Assembly (NCBI RefSeq): GCF_024519435.1
Contig: NZ_JALJRZ010000005.1
Coordinates: 275,544 to 339,543, forward strand
From: Terrabacter sp. Ter38
GTDB taxonomy: Bacteria; Actinomycetota; Actinomycetes; Actinomycetales; Dermatophilaceae
Length of the DNA: 64,000 bases
Direction: 5' to 3'
The notes under the pieces are model-generated. The model did no database searches and was not told the origin of the DNA. It saw nothing but the letters and a program-made list of their open reading frames with translations. Below, one piece after another: positions 8,263-16,347 of this stretch. The position numbers and the translations under genes are program-made. Every line of letters starts with the position of its first letter. Position 1 is the first letter of the stretch.

Positions 8263-8808
8263 TCACCACCGGTGGGCGACGTCGACGACGAGACGGCGGC
8301 CACCGTCGGCGTCCGCCAGGACGAAGGCGCGCATCGGCAGCCGCGCCTGCACGCCGAGCCCGTAGTCGGTGTACCCCTCGAAGCTGCCGATGCCCTTGAG
8401 CTGCCGGAAGGTGTTCCAGCCCGAGAAGGTCGTCGTGGTCCGGCCGAGAACCGACGGCGCATCGATGGTGACCTGGATCCTCGCGCCACCGGTCACGGCG
8501 ACGGGAAGGCCGCTGCCCGGCGCGGTGACGGCGCTGACGTAGCGGACGGTGTAGCCGAGGCTGCCCCGGCCCCGGGCGAGGTCGATGACCAGTCGGTCGT
8601 AGCAGGCGTGCCGACCGGCCCGGACCCCCGTGACGGCGCCGCTCCAGAGCTGGGCGGGGCTCGTCGCCTTCGCCCCGGATCCCCACGTGACGCCGCAGGA
8701 CGGCGCGGTCGACGCCGTGGCCGGTGTGAGGGTGCCGGCGGACGCGACCGGCGCGGTGAGTGCGGCCGCGCACGCGGCGACGAGGAGGCGGCGGGTGACG
8801 GTGTGCAT
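8263..8808 (-). CDS. Secreted AMIN-like domain protein
   Basis: An exported protein of 181 residues. A signal peptide with an Arg pair and the hydrophobic run LLVAACAAALTAPVASA is followed by a mature domain with [38 protein letters not shown] and a terminal RRLVVDVAHRW. This matches the pattern of actinobacterial AMIN-like (lipo)proteins, whose role is unclear but which are linked to the envelope. There is no lipobox cysteine, so it is probably released or non-covalently wall-associated. GGGGG lies about 6 bases before the ATG. It is convergent with rplQ and divergent from truA. Confidence 0.75.
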   Translation of the reverse strand: MHTVTRRLLVAACAAALTAPVASAGTLTPATASTAPSCGVTWGSGAKATSPAQLWSGAVTGVRAGRHACYDRLVIDLARGRGSLGYTVRYVSAVTAPGSGLPVAVTGGARIQVTIDAPSVLGRTTTTFSGWNTFRQLKGIGSFEGYTDYGLGVQARLPMRAFVLADADGGRRLVVDVAHRW

Positions 8809-8937
8809 GGAGGTTCCCCCTTCTGGCGGGTCCGGACCGGGTCGTCCGGTGTCCCACTCATAGGACGTGCACGACCCGTCCCTGGTTGACGGGCGCGCGT
8901 CACGGACGCCCCTCGGATCCCGTTAGGCTCGGGCGCC

Positions 8938-9795
8938 ATGAGCGAGTCGAGCGGGTCCACGCTGCGCGTGCGCCTCGACCTGGCCTACGACGGGACGGCC
9001 TTCTCGGGGTGGGCCGCCCAGCCGGCGCTGCGCACGGTCCAGGGTGAGCTGACCGCCGCCCTGTCCACGGTGCTGCGCAGCCCGGAGCCCGTCCGGGTCA
9101 CCGTGGCCGGCCGCACCGATGCCGGCGTCCACGCGCGCGGTCAGGTCGCCCACGTGGACCTCGACGCCCGGGCGTGGGCCGGCCTGCCGGGGCGCTCCGA
9201 CCGGGAGCCGGGGGCGGCCCTCGTCAGTCGACTCGGTGGCCTGCTGGGCCCGGACGTCGTCGTGCGCCGTGCGGCGGTGGCCCCCGTCGGCTTCGACGCA
9301 CGCTTCTCGGCCGTCGAACGCCGCTACCTCTACCGCCTTGCCGACCTCGACGCAGACCGCGACCCGCTCCGGCGCCACGACACGGTCTGGTGGCGCCGGC
9401 CCCTCGACGTCGCGGCCATGGACGACGCGTCGCGCTCGCTCGTCGGACTGCGCGACTTCGCGGCGTTCTGCAAGCAGCGGGAGGGTGCGACGACCGTGCG
9501 CACCCTGCTCGACTTCTCATGGGTCCGTCTCCCCGACGGCGTGCTCGCCGCCACGGTGCGAGCCGACGCCTTCTGCCACTCGATGGTGCGGTCGCTCGTC
9601 GGTGCCGTCGTGCCCGTCGGCGAGGGCCGTCGGCCTGCGGACTGGCCGCGGGCGCTCCGGGACCGGGCCGAGCGCACCGCAGGGATCCACGTCATGCCGC
9701 CGCACGGCCTCAGCCTCGAGGAGGTCGTCTACCCGGACGACGACGACCTCGCCGCGCGGGCCGCGGCCACGCGGGCGCGCCGTTCTCCCGCCTGA
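8938..9795 (+). CDS. truA: tRNA pseudouridine(38-40) synthase TruA
   Basis: Isomerises uridines 38-40 in the anticodon stem-loop of many tRNAs. The 285-residue protein has RLDLAYDGTAFSGWAAQP and the catalytic-loop motif VAGRTDAGVHARGQVAHVD with D61 as nucleophile; RRYLYRLADLD and FCHSMVRSLVG are typical of the C-terminal half. In many actinobacteria truA follows rplQ and precedes rplM; here rplQ is near, but rplM is 19 kb away. Confidence 0.97.
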   Translation: MSESSGSTLRVRLDLAYDGTAFSGWAAQPALRTVQGELTAALSTVLRSPEPVRVTVAGRTDAGVHARGQVAHVDLDARAWAGLPGRSDREPGAALVSRLGGLLGPDVVVRRAAVAPVGFDARFSAVERRYLYRLADLDADRDPLRRHDTVWWRRPLDVAAMDDASRSLVGLRDFAAFCKQREGATTVRTLLDFSWVRLPDGVLAATVRADAFCHSMVRSLVGAVVPVGEGRRPADWPRALRDRAERTAGIHVMPPHGLSLEEVVYPDDDDLAARAAATRARRSPA

Positions 9796-9857
9796 GCGGT
9801 GTCTCAGGCCCGAGACCGGATCGGCGGCCACCGGGCACCTGTGGTTGGATCGTCCGC

Positions 9858-10466
9858 ATGAAGGCCCGCCCGACCCGTGTCGTCTCGGTGGGCGTCCTCA
9901 CCTGCGCCCTGGTGCTCACGGGCTGCTCCAAGGACACCACCGCGTCGCCGTCGGAGCGCAGCCCCGCCTCGACGTCGGGTACGCCGTCCACGACGACGGG
10001 CTCGGTCACGACGTCAGCGGGCGACGAGCTCCGGGGCCGCTCGGGTGCCTTCACCGTCGTGCCTCCGGAGGGGTGGACCGAGGCGACCGACAAGGCCACC
10101 GGCGTGGCCGACATCGACCTCGTGCTCCTCTCGTCCAAGAAGGTCGGTGCCTTCGCCAACAACCTCGTGGTCACCTCGACCGCCGGCGACCAGTCGGTCC
10201 TCGACGACGAGCTGGCCAAGGGGCGTCAGCAGCTCGGAGCCGCGGGACGCACCGTGTCGTCGGCCCCCGACAGGAGCGTGTCGGGCTCCACGGCCGTCGG
10301 CTTCACGACGACCTTCGAGCAGCAGGGCATCAAGGTACTCGCCCGCTCCTACGGCGTCGCGCGCGCAGGCCGCATCTACCTGCTCACTCTCAGCTCCTCC
10401 CAGGCCGATGCGACGCACGCGATGGCCGAGTTCGACGAGCTCCTCTCGACCTGGGCGTGGACGTAG
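9858..10466 (+). CDS. Lipoprotein of unknown function (first of a tandem pair)
   Basis: A 202-residue protein with a lipoprotein signal: VLTCALVLTGCSK gives a lipobox with lipidated C23. A Ser/Thr-rich linker (about 25-55) leads to one folded domain (GAFTVVPPEGWTEATD to the terminal LLSTWAWT). The 'PPEGW' opening and C-terminal WAW resemble small PsbP/DUF1795-like lipoprotein domains, but I do not assign it to one. The next gene also has an N-terminal lipobox, a 'QPVGW' segment and ends DSWAWG, so the two are probably diverged duplicates facing the outside of the membrane. Confidence 0.8.
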   Translation: MKARPTRVVSVGVLTCALVLTGCSKDTTASPSERSPASTSGTPSTTTGSVTTSAGDELRGRSGAFTVVPPEGWTEATDKATGVADIDLVLLSSKKVGAFANNLVVTSTAGDQSVLDDELAKGRQQLGAAGRTVSSAPDRSVSGSTAVGFTTTFEQQGIKVLARSYGVARAGRIYLLTLSSSQADATHAMAEFDELLSTWAWT

Positions 10467-10470
10467 CCCC

Positions 10471-11109
10471 ATGGCGTCTCGAGTGAGGAGGTCGGCGGCA
10501 CTCCTCCCGGCGATCGCCCTGGTCGTGGCCCCGGGCGTCGCCGGGTGCTCCGCCGACCCCGCCCCGGTGGCGCCGACCCCGACCGACGTCGGCGTCGTCC
10601 ACCTGCCGACGTCCGCGGCGCCGACGATCGACAGCGGTGGCCACCGCATCGAACCGCTCCCGGCCGCGGTCGGCCCCGTGGCGATGACCGAGGACCGTGT
10701 CCGCGGCGTCGACTACAGCTACCTCCAGCCCGTCGGGTGGAGCCGGGCCGAGCGCGACCTCGACCCGTCCCCGGACACCCTCGTGCAGCCCGACGACGAC
10801 GGCGTGCCGGCGTTCATCGCGGTCGAGCGCCCGATCAAGGTCGGCTCGCACTCGCTGGCCGAGGTCGTCGACGGGATCCGTCGGGGCTTCGAAGCCAAGG
10901 GCCTGACTCCGATGGCTGCGCCCGAGCGCGAGATCGCCGGCTACCGGGCGATGGGCATCGTCGTGGACCAGTCGGAGCAGGTGCGCCACCTCTACTACGT
11001 CGTCGCCTACACCGAGCAGGCCTTCGCGATCCGGCTCACCTACGACCCTGCCCACCCGGAGGCGCTCGACGTCTACCGCGCCGTGCTCGACTCCTGGGCG
11101 TGGGGGTGA
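10471..11109 (+). CDS. Lipoprotein of unknown function (second of a tandem pair)
   Basis: Starts 4 bases after the previous stop, so it is co-transcribed with it. The 212-residue product has a lipobox VAPGVAGCSA, a Pro/Thr-rich linker and a domain with DYSYLQPVGWSRAERD, VERPIKVGSHSLAEVVDGI, YYVVAYTEQAFAIRLTYD and a terminal VLDSWAWG. The end and size match the upstream lipoprotein. Function unknown; the pairing suggests the two act together at the cell surface. Confidence 0.8.
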   Translation: MASRVRRSAALLPAIALVVAPGVAGCSADPAPVAPTPTDVGVVHLPTSAAPTIDSGGHRIEPLPAAVGPVAMTEDRVRGVDYSYLQPVGWSRAERDLDPSPDTLVQPDDDGVPAFIAVERPIKVGSHSLAEVVDGIRRGFEAKGLTPMAAPEREIAGYRAMGIVVDQSEQVRHLYYVVAYTEQAFAIRLTYDPAHPEALDVYRAVLDSWAWG

Positions 11110-11165
11110 CACGTGCGCGACCGGATGCTTAACCGCGTGACGCGGCCCCACGGCATACGTCAGGC

Positions 11166-12857
11166 TTGACCCTCGTGGGCCATGTCGACGTCAACTCCGT
11201 CTCGTTCAGCCTGCCTGACGGCAGGCCGCTGCTCAACGACGTCTCCGTGCGGGTCGGGGAGGGGGCCAAGGTCGCGCTCATCGGCCCCAACGGGACCGGG
11301 AAGACGACGCTGACGCGGATCATCGCGGGCGACATCGCGGCCCATGAGGGCGCGGTCACGCGCTCGGGCGGCCTGGGGGTCATGCGCCAGTTCATCGGTA
11401 AGGTCCGCGACGACACGACGGTGCGCGACCTGCTCGTCTCGGTGGCACCCGAGCGCATCCGCGCCGCCGCCGAGGAGATCGACCGCAGCGAGCTGCTCAT
11501 GATGGAGCGCGACTCCGAGGACGACCAGATGGCCTATGCCCACGCGCTCGTCGAGTGGGGCGAGGCCGGTGGCTACGAGCAGGAGACGCTCTGGGACCAG
11601 TGCACCGTCGCGGCCCTCGGCATCCCCTACGAGCAGGCGCAGTGGCGCACGGTCACGACGCTCTCCGGCGGTGAGCAGAAGCGGCTCGTGCTCGAGGCGC
11701 TCCTGCGCGGGCCCGAGGAGGTGCTGCTCCTCGACGAGCCGGACAACTACCTCGACGTGCCGACGAAGCGCTGGCTCGAGGAGGCCCTCGTCGCCTCGCC
11801 GAAGACGGTGCTCTTCATCAGCCACGACCGCGAGCTGCTCGACCGGGTCGCCACCCGCGTCGCGACTCTCGAGCCCGGTGCCGCGGGAGCCACGCTCTGG
11901 GTGCACCCCGGCCGCTTCGCGACGTATGCCCAGGCCCGCACCGACCGCAACGACCGCCTCGAGGAGCTCCGCCGCCGCTGGGACGAGGAGCACGTCAAGC
12001 TCAAGACCCTCGTGCAGACGCTCAAGGTCAAGGCCAAGTTCAACGACGGCATGGCGTCGCGCTACCAGGCCGCGCAGACCCGCCTCGCGAAGTTCGAGCA
12101 GGCCGGCCCGCCCGAGGAGACGCCGATGACGCAGTCGGTCAAGATGCGCCTCACCGGAGGCCGCACGGCCAAGCGGGCCATCGTCGCGACGGGGCTCGAG
12201 CTGACCGGTCTGATGAAGCCCTTCGACCTCGAGGTCTGGTACGGCGAGCGCGTCGCGATCCTCGGCAGCAACGGCTCGGGCAAGTCCCACTTCCTGCGGC
12301 TGCTCGCGTGCGGCGGCACCGATCCCGAGCGCGAGCACCAGCCCGTCGGCGACGTGCGACCGGTGCCCGTCGAACATTCCGGCGTCGTGCGGCTGGGGTC
12401 GCGCGTGCGTCCGGGATGGTTCGCCCAGACGCACGAGCACCCCTCGCTCATGGGGCGCACGCTGCTCGAGATCCTGCACCGGGGCGACGAGCACCGCGAG
12501 GGTCGCCCGCGCGAGCAGGCCGCCCGGGCGCTCGACCGCTACGAGCTGGCGCGCTCCGGCGAGCAGAAGTTCGAGTCGCTGTCAGGCGGGCAGCAGGCCC
12601 GGTTCCAGATCCTGCTGCTCGAGCTCTCGGGAGCGACGATGCTGCTGCTGGACGAGCCGACCGACAACCTCGACCTCCAGTCGGCCGAGGCGCTCGAGGA
12701 GGGGCTCGACCGCTTCGAGGGCACGGTCGTGGCCGTCACCCACGACCGGTGGTTCGCGCGCGGCTTCGACCGCTTCCTCGTCTTCGGTGCCGACGGCCGC
12801 GTCTACGAGTCGACCGAGCCGGTGTGGGACGAGGGGCGGGTCGTCCGGCCGCGGTGA
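11166..12857 (+). CDS. ABC-F family ATPase (two ATP-binding cassettes, no membrane segments)
   Basis: Duplicated ATPase of the ribosome-associated ABC-F class, which act on translation or antibiotic protection. Cassette 1 has GPNGTGKTTL, LSGGEQKRLVLEALL, a Walker B with LLLDEPDNYLD and the H-loop ISHDREL. After a charged linker of the ABC-F type (about 255-300), cassette 2 has GSNGSGKSHF, LSGGQQARFQILLLE, LLLDEPTDNLD and VTHDRWF. No transmembrane region is present. DEPDNYLD departs from the common DEPTNHLD. The start is TTG at 11166, or GTG at 11175; no clear Shine-Dalgarno decides. Which ABC-F subgroup it belongs to cannot be told by eye. Confidence 0.88.
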   Translation: MTLVGHVDVNSVSFSLPDGRPLLNDVSVRVGEGAKVALIGPNGTGKTTLTRIIAGDIAAHEGAVTRSGGLGVMRQFIGKVRDDTTVRDLLVSVAPERIRAAAEEIDRSELLMMERDSEDDQMAYAHALVEWGEAGGYEQETLWDQCTVAALGIPYEQAQWRTVTTLSGGEQKRLVLEALLRGPEEVLLLDEPDNYLDVPTKRWLEEALVASPKTVLFISHDRELLDRVATRVATLEPGAAGATLWVHPGRFATYAQARTDRNDRLEELRRRWDEEHVKLKTLVQTLKVKAKFNDGMASRYQAAQTRLAKFEQAGPPEETPMTQSVKMRLTGGRTAKRAIVATGLELTGLMKPFDLEVWYGERVAILGSNGSGKSHFLRLLACGGTDPEREHQPVGDVRPVPVEHSGVVRLGSRVRPGWFAQTHEHPSLMGRTLLEILHRGDEHREGRPREQAARALDRYELARSGEQKFESLSGGQQARFQILLLELSGATMLLLDEPTDNLDLQSAEALEEGLDRFEGTVVAVTHDRWFARGFDRFLVFGADGRVYESTEPVWDEGRVVRPR

Positions 12858-12934
12858 CCACGCCCACTCCCACACTCGCGGCGCCGGCCGCACGGCCCGG
12901 TGCCCCGGGCGGGCGGGCGGAGTAGCGTCGGGGC

Positions 12935-13984
12935 ATGCTGCTGCGAACGCTCGAGACCGGTGTCGTCGGCGCCCCGATGGCGGGAGGTCCGACCACTCCC
13001 GAGCTCGTCGCCGCGGTCGGCGAGGCCGGTGGTCTGGGCTTCCTCGCCGCGGGCTACCTCACGGCACCTCAGCTCGCGTCGGCGATCGCCGAGGTGTGGG
13101 ACGCGAGCTCGCGCCCCTTCGGCGTCAACCTCTTCGTGCCAGCCCAGGCGAACGCGTATGCCGTCGGGCGGGGCGAGCTGACCGGCGTCGAGCGCGCGGA
13201 CGCGGTGGCCGCCTACCGCGAGTCGCTCGGCGACGACGCGCGGTCCGTCGGCGTGGAGCCCGGTGAGCCGAGACCCGGCGACGACGACGACTGGGAACGC
13301 AAGCTCGACCTCGTCGTGCGGGAGCGAGTTCCCTTGGTGTCCTTCACGTTCGGGCTGCCGAGCACGGCGGTGCTCGGTGAGCTGCGCCGCGCCGGCATCG
13401 AGACCGTCGCCACGGTCACCGACGTCGACGAGGTGGCAGCGGCCCTCAGTGCGGGCGTCGACGGGCTCTGTCTCCAAGGGCCGGAAGGCGGCGGACACCG
13501 TGGCACCCTCGACCCGGCCAAGGAGCCGTCGACCTCCGACCTGCTCGACCTCGTCGCCGTCGTGCGGTCGCAGACGGACGTGCCGATCGTCGCTGCGGGC
13601 GGGATCTCGACCCGGGAGCGAGCCGCGCAGGTGCGTGCCGCCGGGGCGGACGCCGTCCAGGTCGGGACCGCCCTGCTGCTCACCCCCGAGGCCGGGACCG
13701 GCCTCGCCTACCGCCGCGCGCTCGCCGACCCCTCGTACGAGCGCACCGCCGTGACCCGGGCCTACTCGGGTCGCCTCGCGCGCGGTCTCGAGACCGAGTT
13801 CCTGCGCCGGCACGACAGCCACGCCCCGGCCGCCTACCCCGAGGTGCACCACCTCACGGTGCCGTTGCGGCGAGCGTCAGCACGTGCGGAGCGCTCGGAT
13901 CTGCTTGCGCTGTGGGCCGGTTCGGGCTGGAGGTCGGCACGGCCGGTGCCCGCTGCCACGGTGGTCGCCGAGCTCTCACACTGA
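12935..13984 (+). CDS. Nitronate monooxygenase / 2-nitropropane dioxygenase-family flavoprotein
   Basis: FMN-dependent TIM-barrel oxidoreductase, 349 residues. The N-terminal GVVGAPMAGGPTTPELVAAV and GGLGFLAAGYLT are the family's substrate/flavin segments; PIVAAGGISTRERAAQVRAA and GADAVQVGTALLLTPEAG form the phosphate-binding site. Members detoxify nitroalkanes such as propionate-3-nitronate; some act on other substrates, so the specificity is inferred only. It starts 77 bases after the ABC-F gene on the same strand. Confidence 0.88.
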   Translation: MLLRTLETGVVGAPMAGGPTTPELVAAVGEAGGLGFLAAGYLTAPQLASAIAEVWDASSRPFGVNLFVPAQANAYAVGRGELTGVERADAVAAYRESLGDDARSVGVEPGEPRPGDDDDWERKLDLVVRERVPLVSFTFGLPSTAVLGELRRAGIETVATVTDVDEVAAALSAGVDGLCLQGPEGGGHRGTLDPAKEPSTSDLLDLVAVVRSQTDVPIVAAGGISTRERAAQVRAAGADAVQVGTALLLTPEAGTGLAYRRALADPSYERTAVTRAYSGRLARGLETEFLRRHDSHAPAAYPEVHHLTVPLRRASARAERSDLLALWAGSGWRSARPVPAATVVAELSH

Positions 13985-14094
13985 CACGTCGTCGGCGGCG
14001 GTGACCGCGACCTTCCGGACGGCGCTGGCGGCCGGCGGGCAGACGGCATACGGACCCCGGGGCGTCGGGCGAGCGGGCGGCATACGCTCGGGCC

Positions 14095-14625
14095 ATGCCC
14101 AGCGCCGAAGGAAACCTGACGTGGGTGGCTGCCTCCGAGCGCCCCGACCTCCTCGCCCCGACCGTCGCGGCGGCGCTCGATCACGTGCCCGGGGTCCGGG
14201 TCGCGCCGATCGACGCGACGCTCGCCGACACCGCGGCCTTCTGCGAGGCCTACGACGTCGCGCCCGAGGCGTCGGCCAACTGCGTCGTCGTGGAGGCACG
14301 CCGCGGTGAGGAGACGACCCTCGCGGCCGTCATGGTGCTCGCGACCGACCGGGCCGACATCAACCGCGTCGTGCGCAAGCACCTCGGCGCCCGCAAGATC
14401 TCCTTCGCCGACCAGGCGAAGGCCCAGGAGCTGACCGGGATGCAGCAGGGTGGCATCACGCCCGTCGGGCTGCCGGCGGGCTGGCCGGTGCTCGTCGACG
14501 AAGCCGTCGTCGCGGCGGGCCCGGTCGTCATCGGCGCGGGCGTTCGCGGCGCCAAGCTGCTGCTCGACGGGGCCTCGCTCGCGGAGTTGCCGATGGCGCA
14601 GGTCATCGCTCTCGCCGTGCGCTGA
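14095..14625 (+). CDS. YbaK/EbsC-type aminoacyl-tRNA deacylase-like protein
   Basis: A 176-residue single-domain protein of the YbaK/ProX family, which hydrolyses mischarged aminoacyl-tRNAs in trans. It contains SANCVVVEARRGEETTLAAV, VRKHLGARKISFADQAKAQE with the conserved lysine of the KxSFA motif, and GGITPVGLPAGWPVLVDEAV, the usual glycine-rich active-site loop. The tRNA specificity is not evident. Two copies of the dispersed 9-mer (14044 and 14078) lie immediately upstream. Confidence 0.88.
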   Translation: MPSAEGNLTWVAASERPDLLAPTVAAALDHVPGVRVAPIDATLADTAAFCEAYDVAPEASANCVVVEARRGEETTLAAVMVLATDRADINRVVRKHLGARKISFADQAKAQELTGMQQGGITPVGLPAGWPVLVDEAVVAAGPVVIGAGVRGAKLLLDGASLAELPMAQVIALAVR

Positions 14626-14633
14626 CGGCTCGG

Positions 14634-14915
14634 TCAGCCGGCGACGTCCCAGAGCATCTGGGCGCGCTCGGTCGGTGTCGTGCCGCCCCAGATGCCGAAG
14701 GTCTCGGGAACCCGGAGCGCGTGGTCGAGGCACCGCTCACGGACGGGGCAGGAGGCGCACACCATGCGGGCGGCCTCGGTCTGCTCGCGGCGCTCGCGCT
14801 GGTCGAGCTCCTGGTCGTCGGCGAAGAACTGCTCGACGGCCTTGGTGCGGCACCGACCCTGCTCCTGCCACTCGTACGAGGAGTAGGTGGGGCGCGGAAG
14901 GCGAGTGATCGTCAT
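14634..14915 (-). CDS. WhiB-family [4Fe-4S] transcriptional regulator
   Basis: A 93-residue redox-sensitive regulator found only in actinobacteria and their phages. The four cluster ligands are C22, C53, C56 and C62 (GRCRTKAVEQFF, VCASCPVRERCLDHAL), followed by the sigma-contacting turn FGIWGGTTPTER. It has no AT-hook, so it is not of the WhiB7 type; the YEWQEQGRCR opening resembles WhiB3-like members, but I leave the subgroup open. GGAGG 6 bases upstream fixes the start at 14915. It is divergent from the CarH-like regulator, and the shared 172-base gap holds repeated operator-like sequences. Confidence 0.95.
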   Translation of the reverse strand: MTITRLPRPTYSSYEWQEQGRCRTKAVEQFFADDQELDQRERREQTEAARMVCASCPVRERCLDHALRVPETFGIWGGTTPTERAQMLWDVAG

Positions 14916-14948
14916 GGCTTCCTCCGTCGGTCCGGTCGAGCGATCTGA

Positions 14949-14999
14949 TGCAGAACCTACGCAGAACTTATGCATTGCACAAGAGGTCTGCATAAGTTT
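14949..14999. promoter_or_regulatory. 11-bp direct repeats and a 10-bp inverted repeat in the whiB / carH-like divergent promoter
   Basis: TGCAGAACCTA (14949-14959), CGCAGAACTTA (14960-14970) and TGCATTGCACA (14971-14981) follow each other with an 11-bp period. TGCATAAGTTT (14989-14999) is a further inverted copy: AACTTATGCA (14965-14974) and TGCATAAGTT (14989-14998) are exact reverse complements. CarH of Thermus is known to bind several 11-bp direct repeats overlapping a promoter, so this is a good candidate operator for the adjacent MerR/B12 regulator. It could act on whiB, on itself or on both. Confidence 0.65.
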
Positions 15000-15087
15000 A
15001 TGATCCGGGTAGCCCGATCGGCGCCGGAGCGGTCCATGACGGGAATCTCGGACCGCTCCGCCCGACGCGGGCGACCAACCTGAAACG

Positions 15088-16188
15088 GTGAGGATCGCCA
15101 TGAACCCGCAGCCAGCAGCCTCGAGGGAGCCTGGCCAGACGGAGCCCGACGACCCCGAGCCGGGGGAGCGGGCGCCCGAGCTGGGCTGGCCCGTCGGAGT
15201 CGTGTCGGAGCGACTCGCCATCGCTGCGCCGACCCTGCGGTCGTGGGACCGCCGCCACGGCGTCGGACCGAGCCTGAGGACCCGGGGCAACCACCGCCGC
15301 TACACCGAGCTCGACATCCGGCGCGTGCTGCTGATGTCCCGCCTGACCGCCCAGGGGGTGCCCGCGCAGAGTGCCGCCGACTCGGTGCTCGCGATGGACT
15401 CGGGGGCGATCGCGGAACGTCTCGACGGGGGCCACGGGTCCGCGGCCTCGGGGGAGGGAGGCGGGCTCGGGCGCGTGCCCGCTGGACCCGGTCTGAGCGG
15501 TGCCCCCCCTGCCGCTGGTGCGCCCGCGAGCGAGGTGGAGGGCGCCGAGCAGGATGCGACCGACCTCGTCGAGGCCATCGTGGGCGCGGCCCGGTCTCTC
15601 GACCCCCGCACGATGGCACTGCTCTACCGTCAGGTCCTGCGACGCCGCGACGTCGGCCGGGCCTGGGTCGAGGTCTTCGTGCCGGCACTGCGCCGCGTCG
15701 GTGACCTCTGGGAGGAGGGGCGGCTCGGGGTGCAGGCCGAGCACCTGACGAGCGAGCTCCTCCAGTCCGAGCTGCGCGCGGTGGTGCGGGCCAACCGGCT
15801 CCGGGTCGCAGGTGTGCCCGTCGTGCTCGCCAGCGCCGACGACGAGCAGCACCACCTCCCGCTGCTCGCGCTCGAGGCGGAGCTCGCGCGCCACGGGGTG
15901 GCGAGCCTCTTCCTCGGCCCGCGCGTGCCGTCCGACGCCCTCGTGTCAGCGCTGCGCGAGTCGCAGCCACGTGCGGCCTTCCTCTGGGCCTCGCTCGCGC
16001 GCCCGCAGGCCGAGCCGTTCTGGCGCGACCTCGAGGTCATCGGCTGGCCCCTCGAGGTCGTCATCGGCGGCCCCGGCTGGCCCGACGGGATCGAGGCGCC
16101 CGAGGGGCCGGTCACCGTGACGCGGGTCGCCGACTTCGGCGCGGCCGTGGCCGCCCTCGTGCGCCGCCCGGGTGCATCGATGGGCTGA
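15088..16188 (+). CDS. CarH/LitR-like MerR regulator with cobalamin-binding domain (candidate B12 photoreceptor)
   Basis: A 366-residue regulator. A MerR-type winged helix (about 34-102; GVVSERLAIAAPTLRSWDRR, TRGNHRRYTELDIRRV) is followed by a low-complexity linker (105-155) and a B12-binding module. The four-helix part has W208-x9-E218-H219, the exact W-x9-EH pattern of CarH photoreceptors, and E253-x-H255 lies 36 residues on, where CarH has its lower-axial histidine. The glycine usual after it is replaced by proline (EQHHLP). By homology it would be a repressor released by light through adenosylcobalamin. No carotenoid genes are nearby. Start GTG 15088; ATG 15100 is possible. Confidence 0.82.
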   Translation: MRIAMNPQPAASREPGQTEPDDPEPGERAPELGWPVGVVSERLAIAAPTLRSWDRRHGVGPSLRTRGNHRRYTELDIRRVLLMSRLTAQGVPAQSAADSVLAMDSGAIAERLDGGHGSAASGEGGGLGRVPAGPGLSGAPPAAGAPASEVEGAEQDATDLVEAIVGAARSLDPRTMALLYRQVLRRRDVGRAWVEVFVPALRRVGDLWEEGRLGVQAEHLTSELLQSELRAVVRANRLRVAGVPVVLASADDEQHHLPLLALEAELARHGVASLFLGPRVPSDALVSALRESQPRAAFLWASLARPQAEPFWRDLEVIGWPLEVVIGGPGWPDGIEAPEGPVTVTRVADFGAAVAALVRRPGASMG

Positions 16189-16233
16189 GCGGCTGTCGTT
16201 CCGCGCAAGAAGCCGCAACATCCTGAGCCTGAG

Positions 16234-16247
16234 TGCAAGATTTTGCA
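16234..16247. promoter_or_regulatory. TGCAA-N4-TTGCA inverted repeat upstream of the amylopullulanase
   Basis: TGCAAGATTTTGCA is a 5-bp inverted repeat about 100 bases upstream of the amylopullulanase start, in the gap after the CarH-like gene. TTGCA half-sites are typical of LacI-family operators, and CTTGCAG-type repeats are the MalR sites of streptomycete maltose and amylase genes. A maltose-responsive operator is therefore plausible but unproven. Confidence 0.4.
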
Positions 16248-16347
16248 GTCCAGGTCTGGCGTGGTGTCCGACTCGGGCGCTAGGTTCTCCCCGGTGGTCA
16301 AGCGTCCAGACACGGGCGTGAGCGACCCAGCCCACAAAGGAGTGCGC

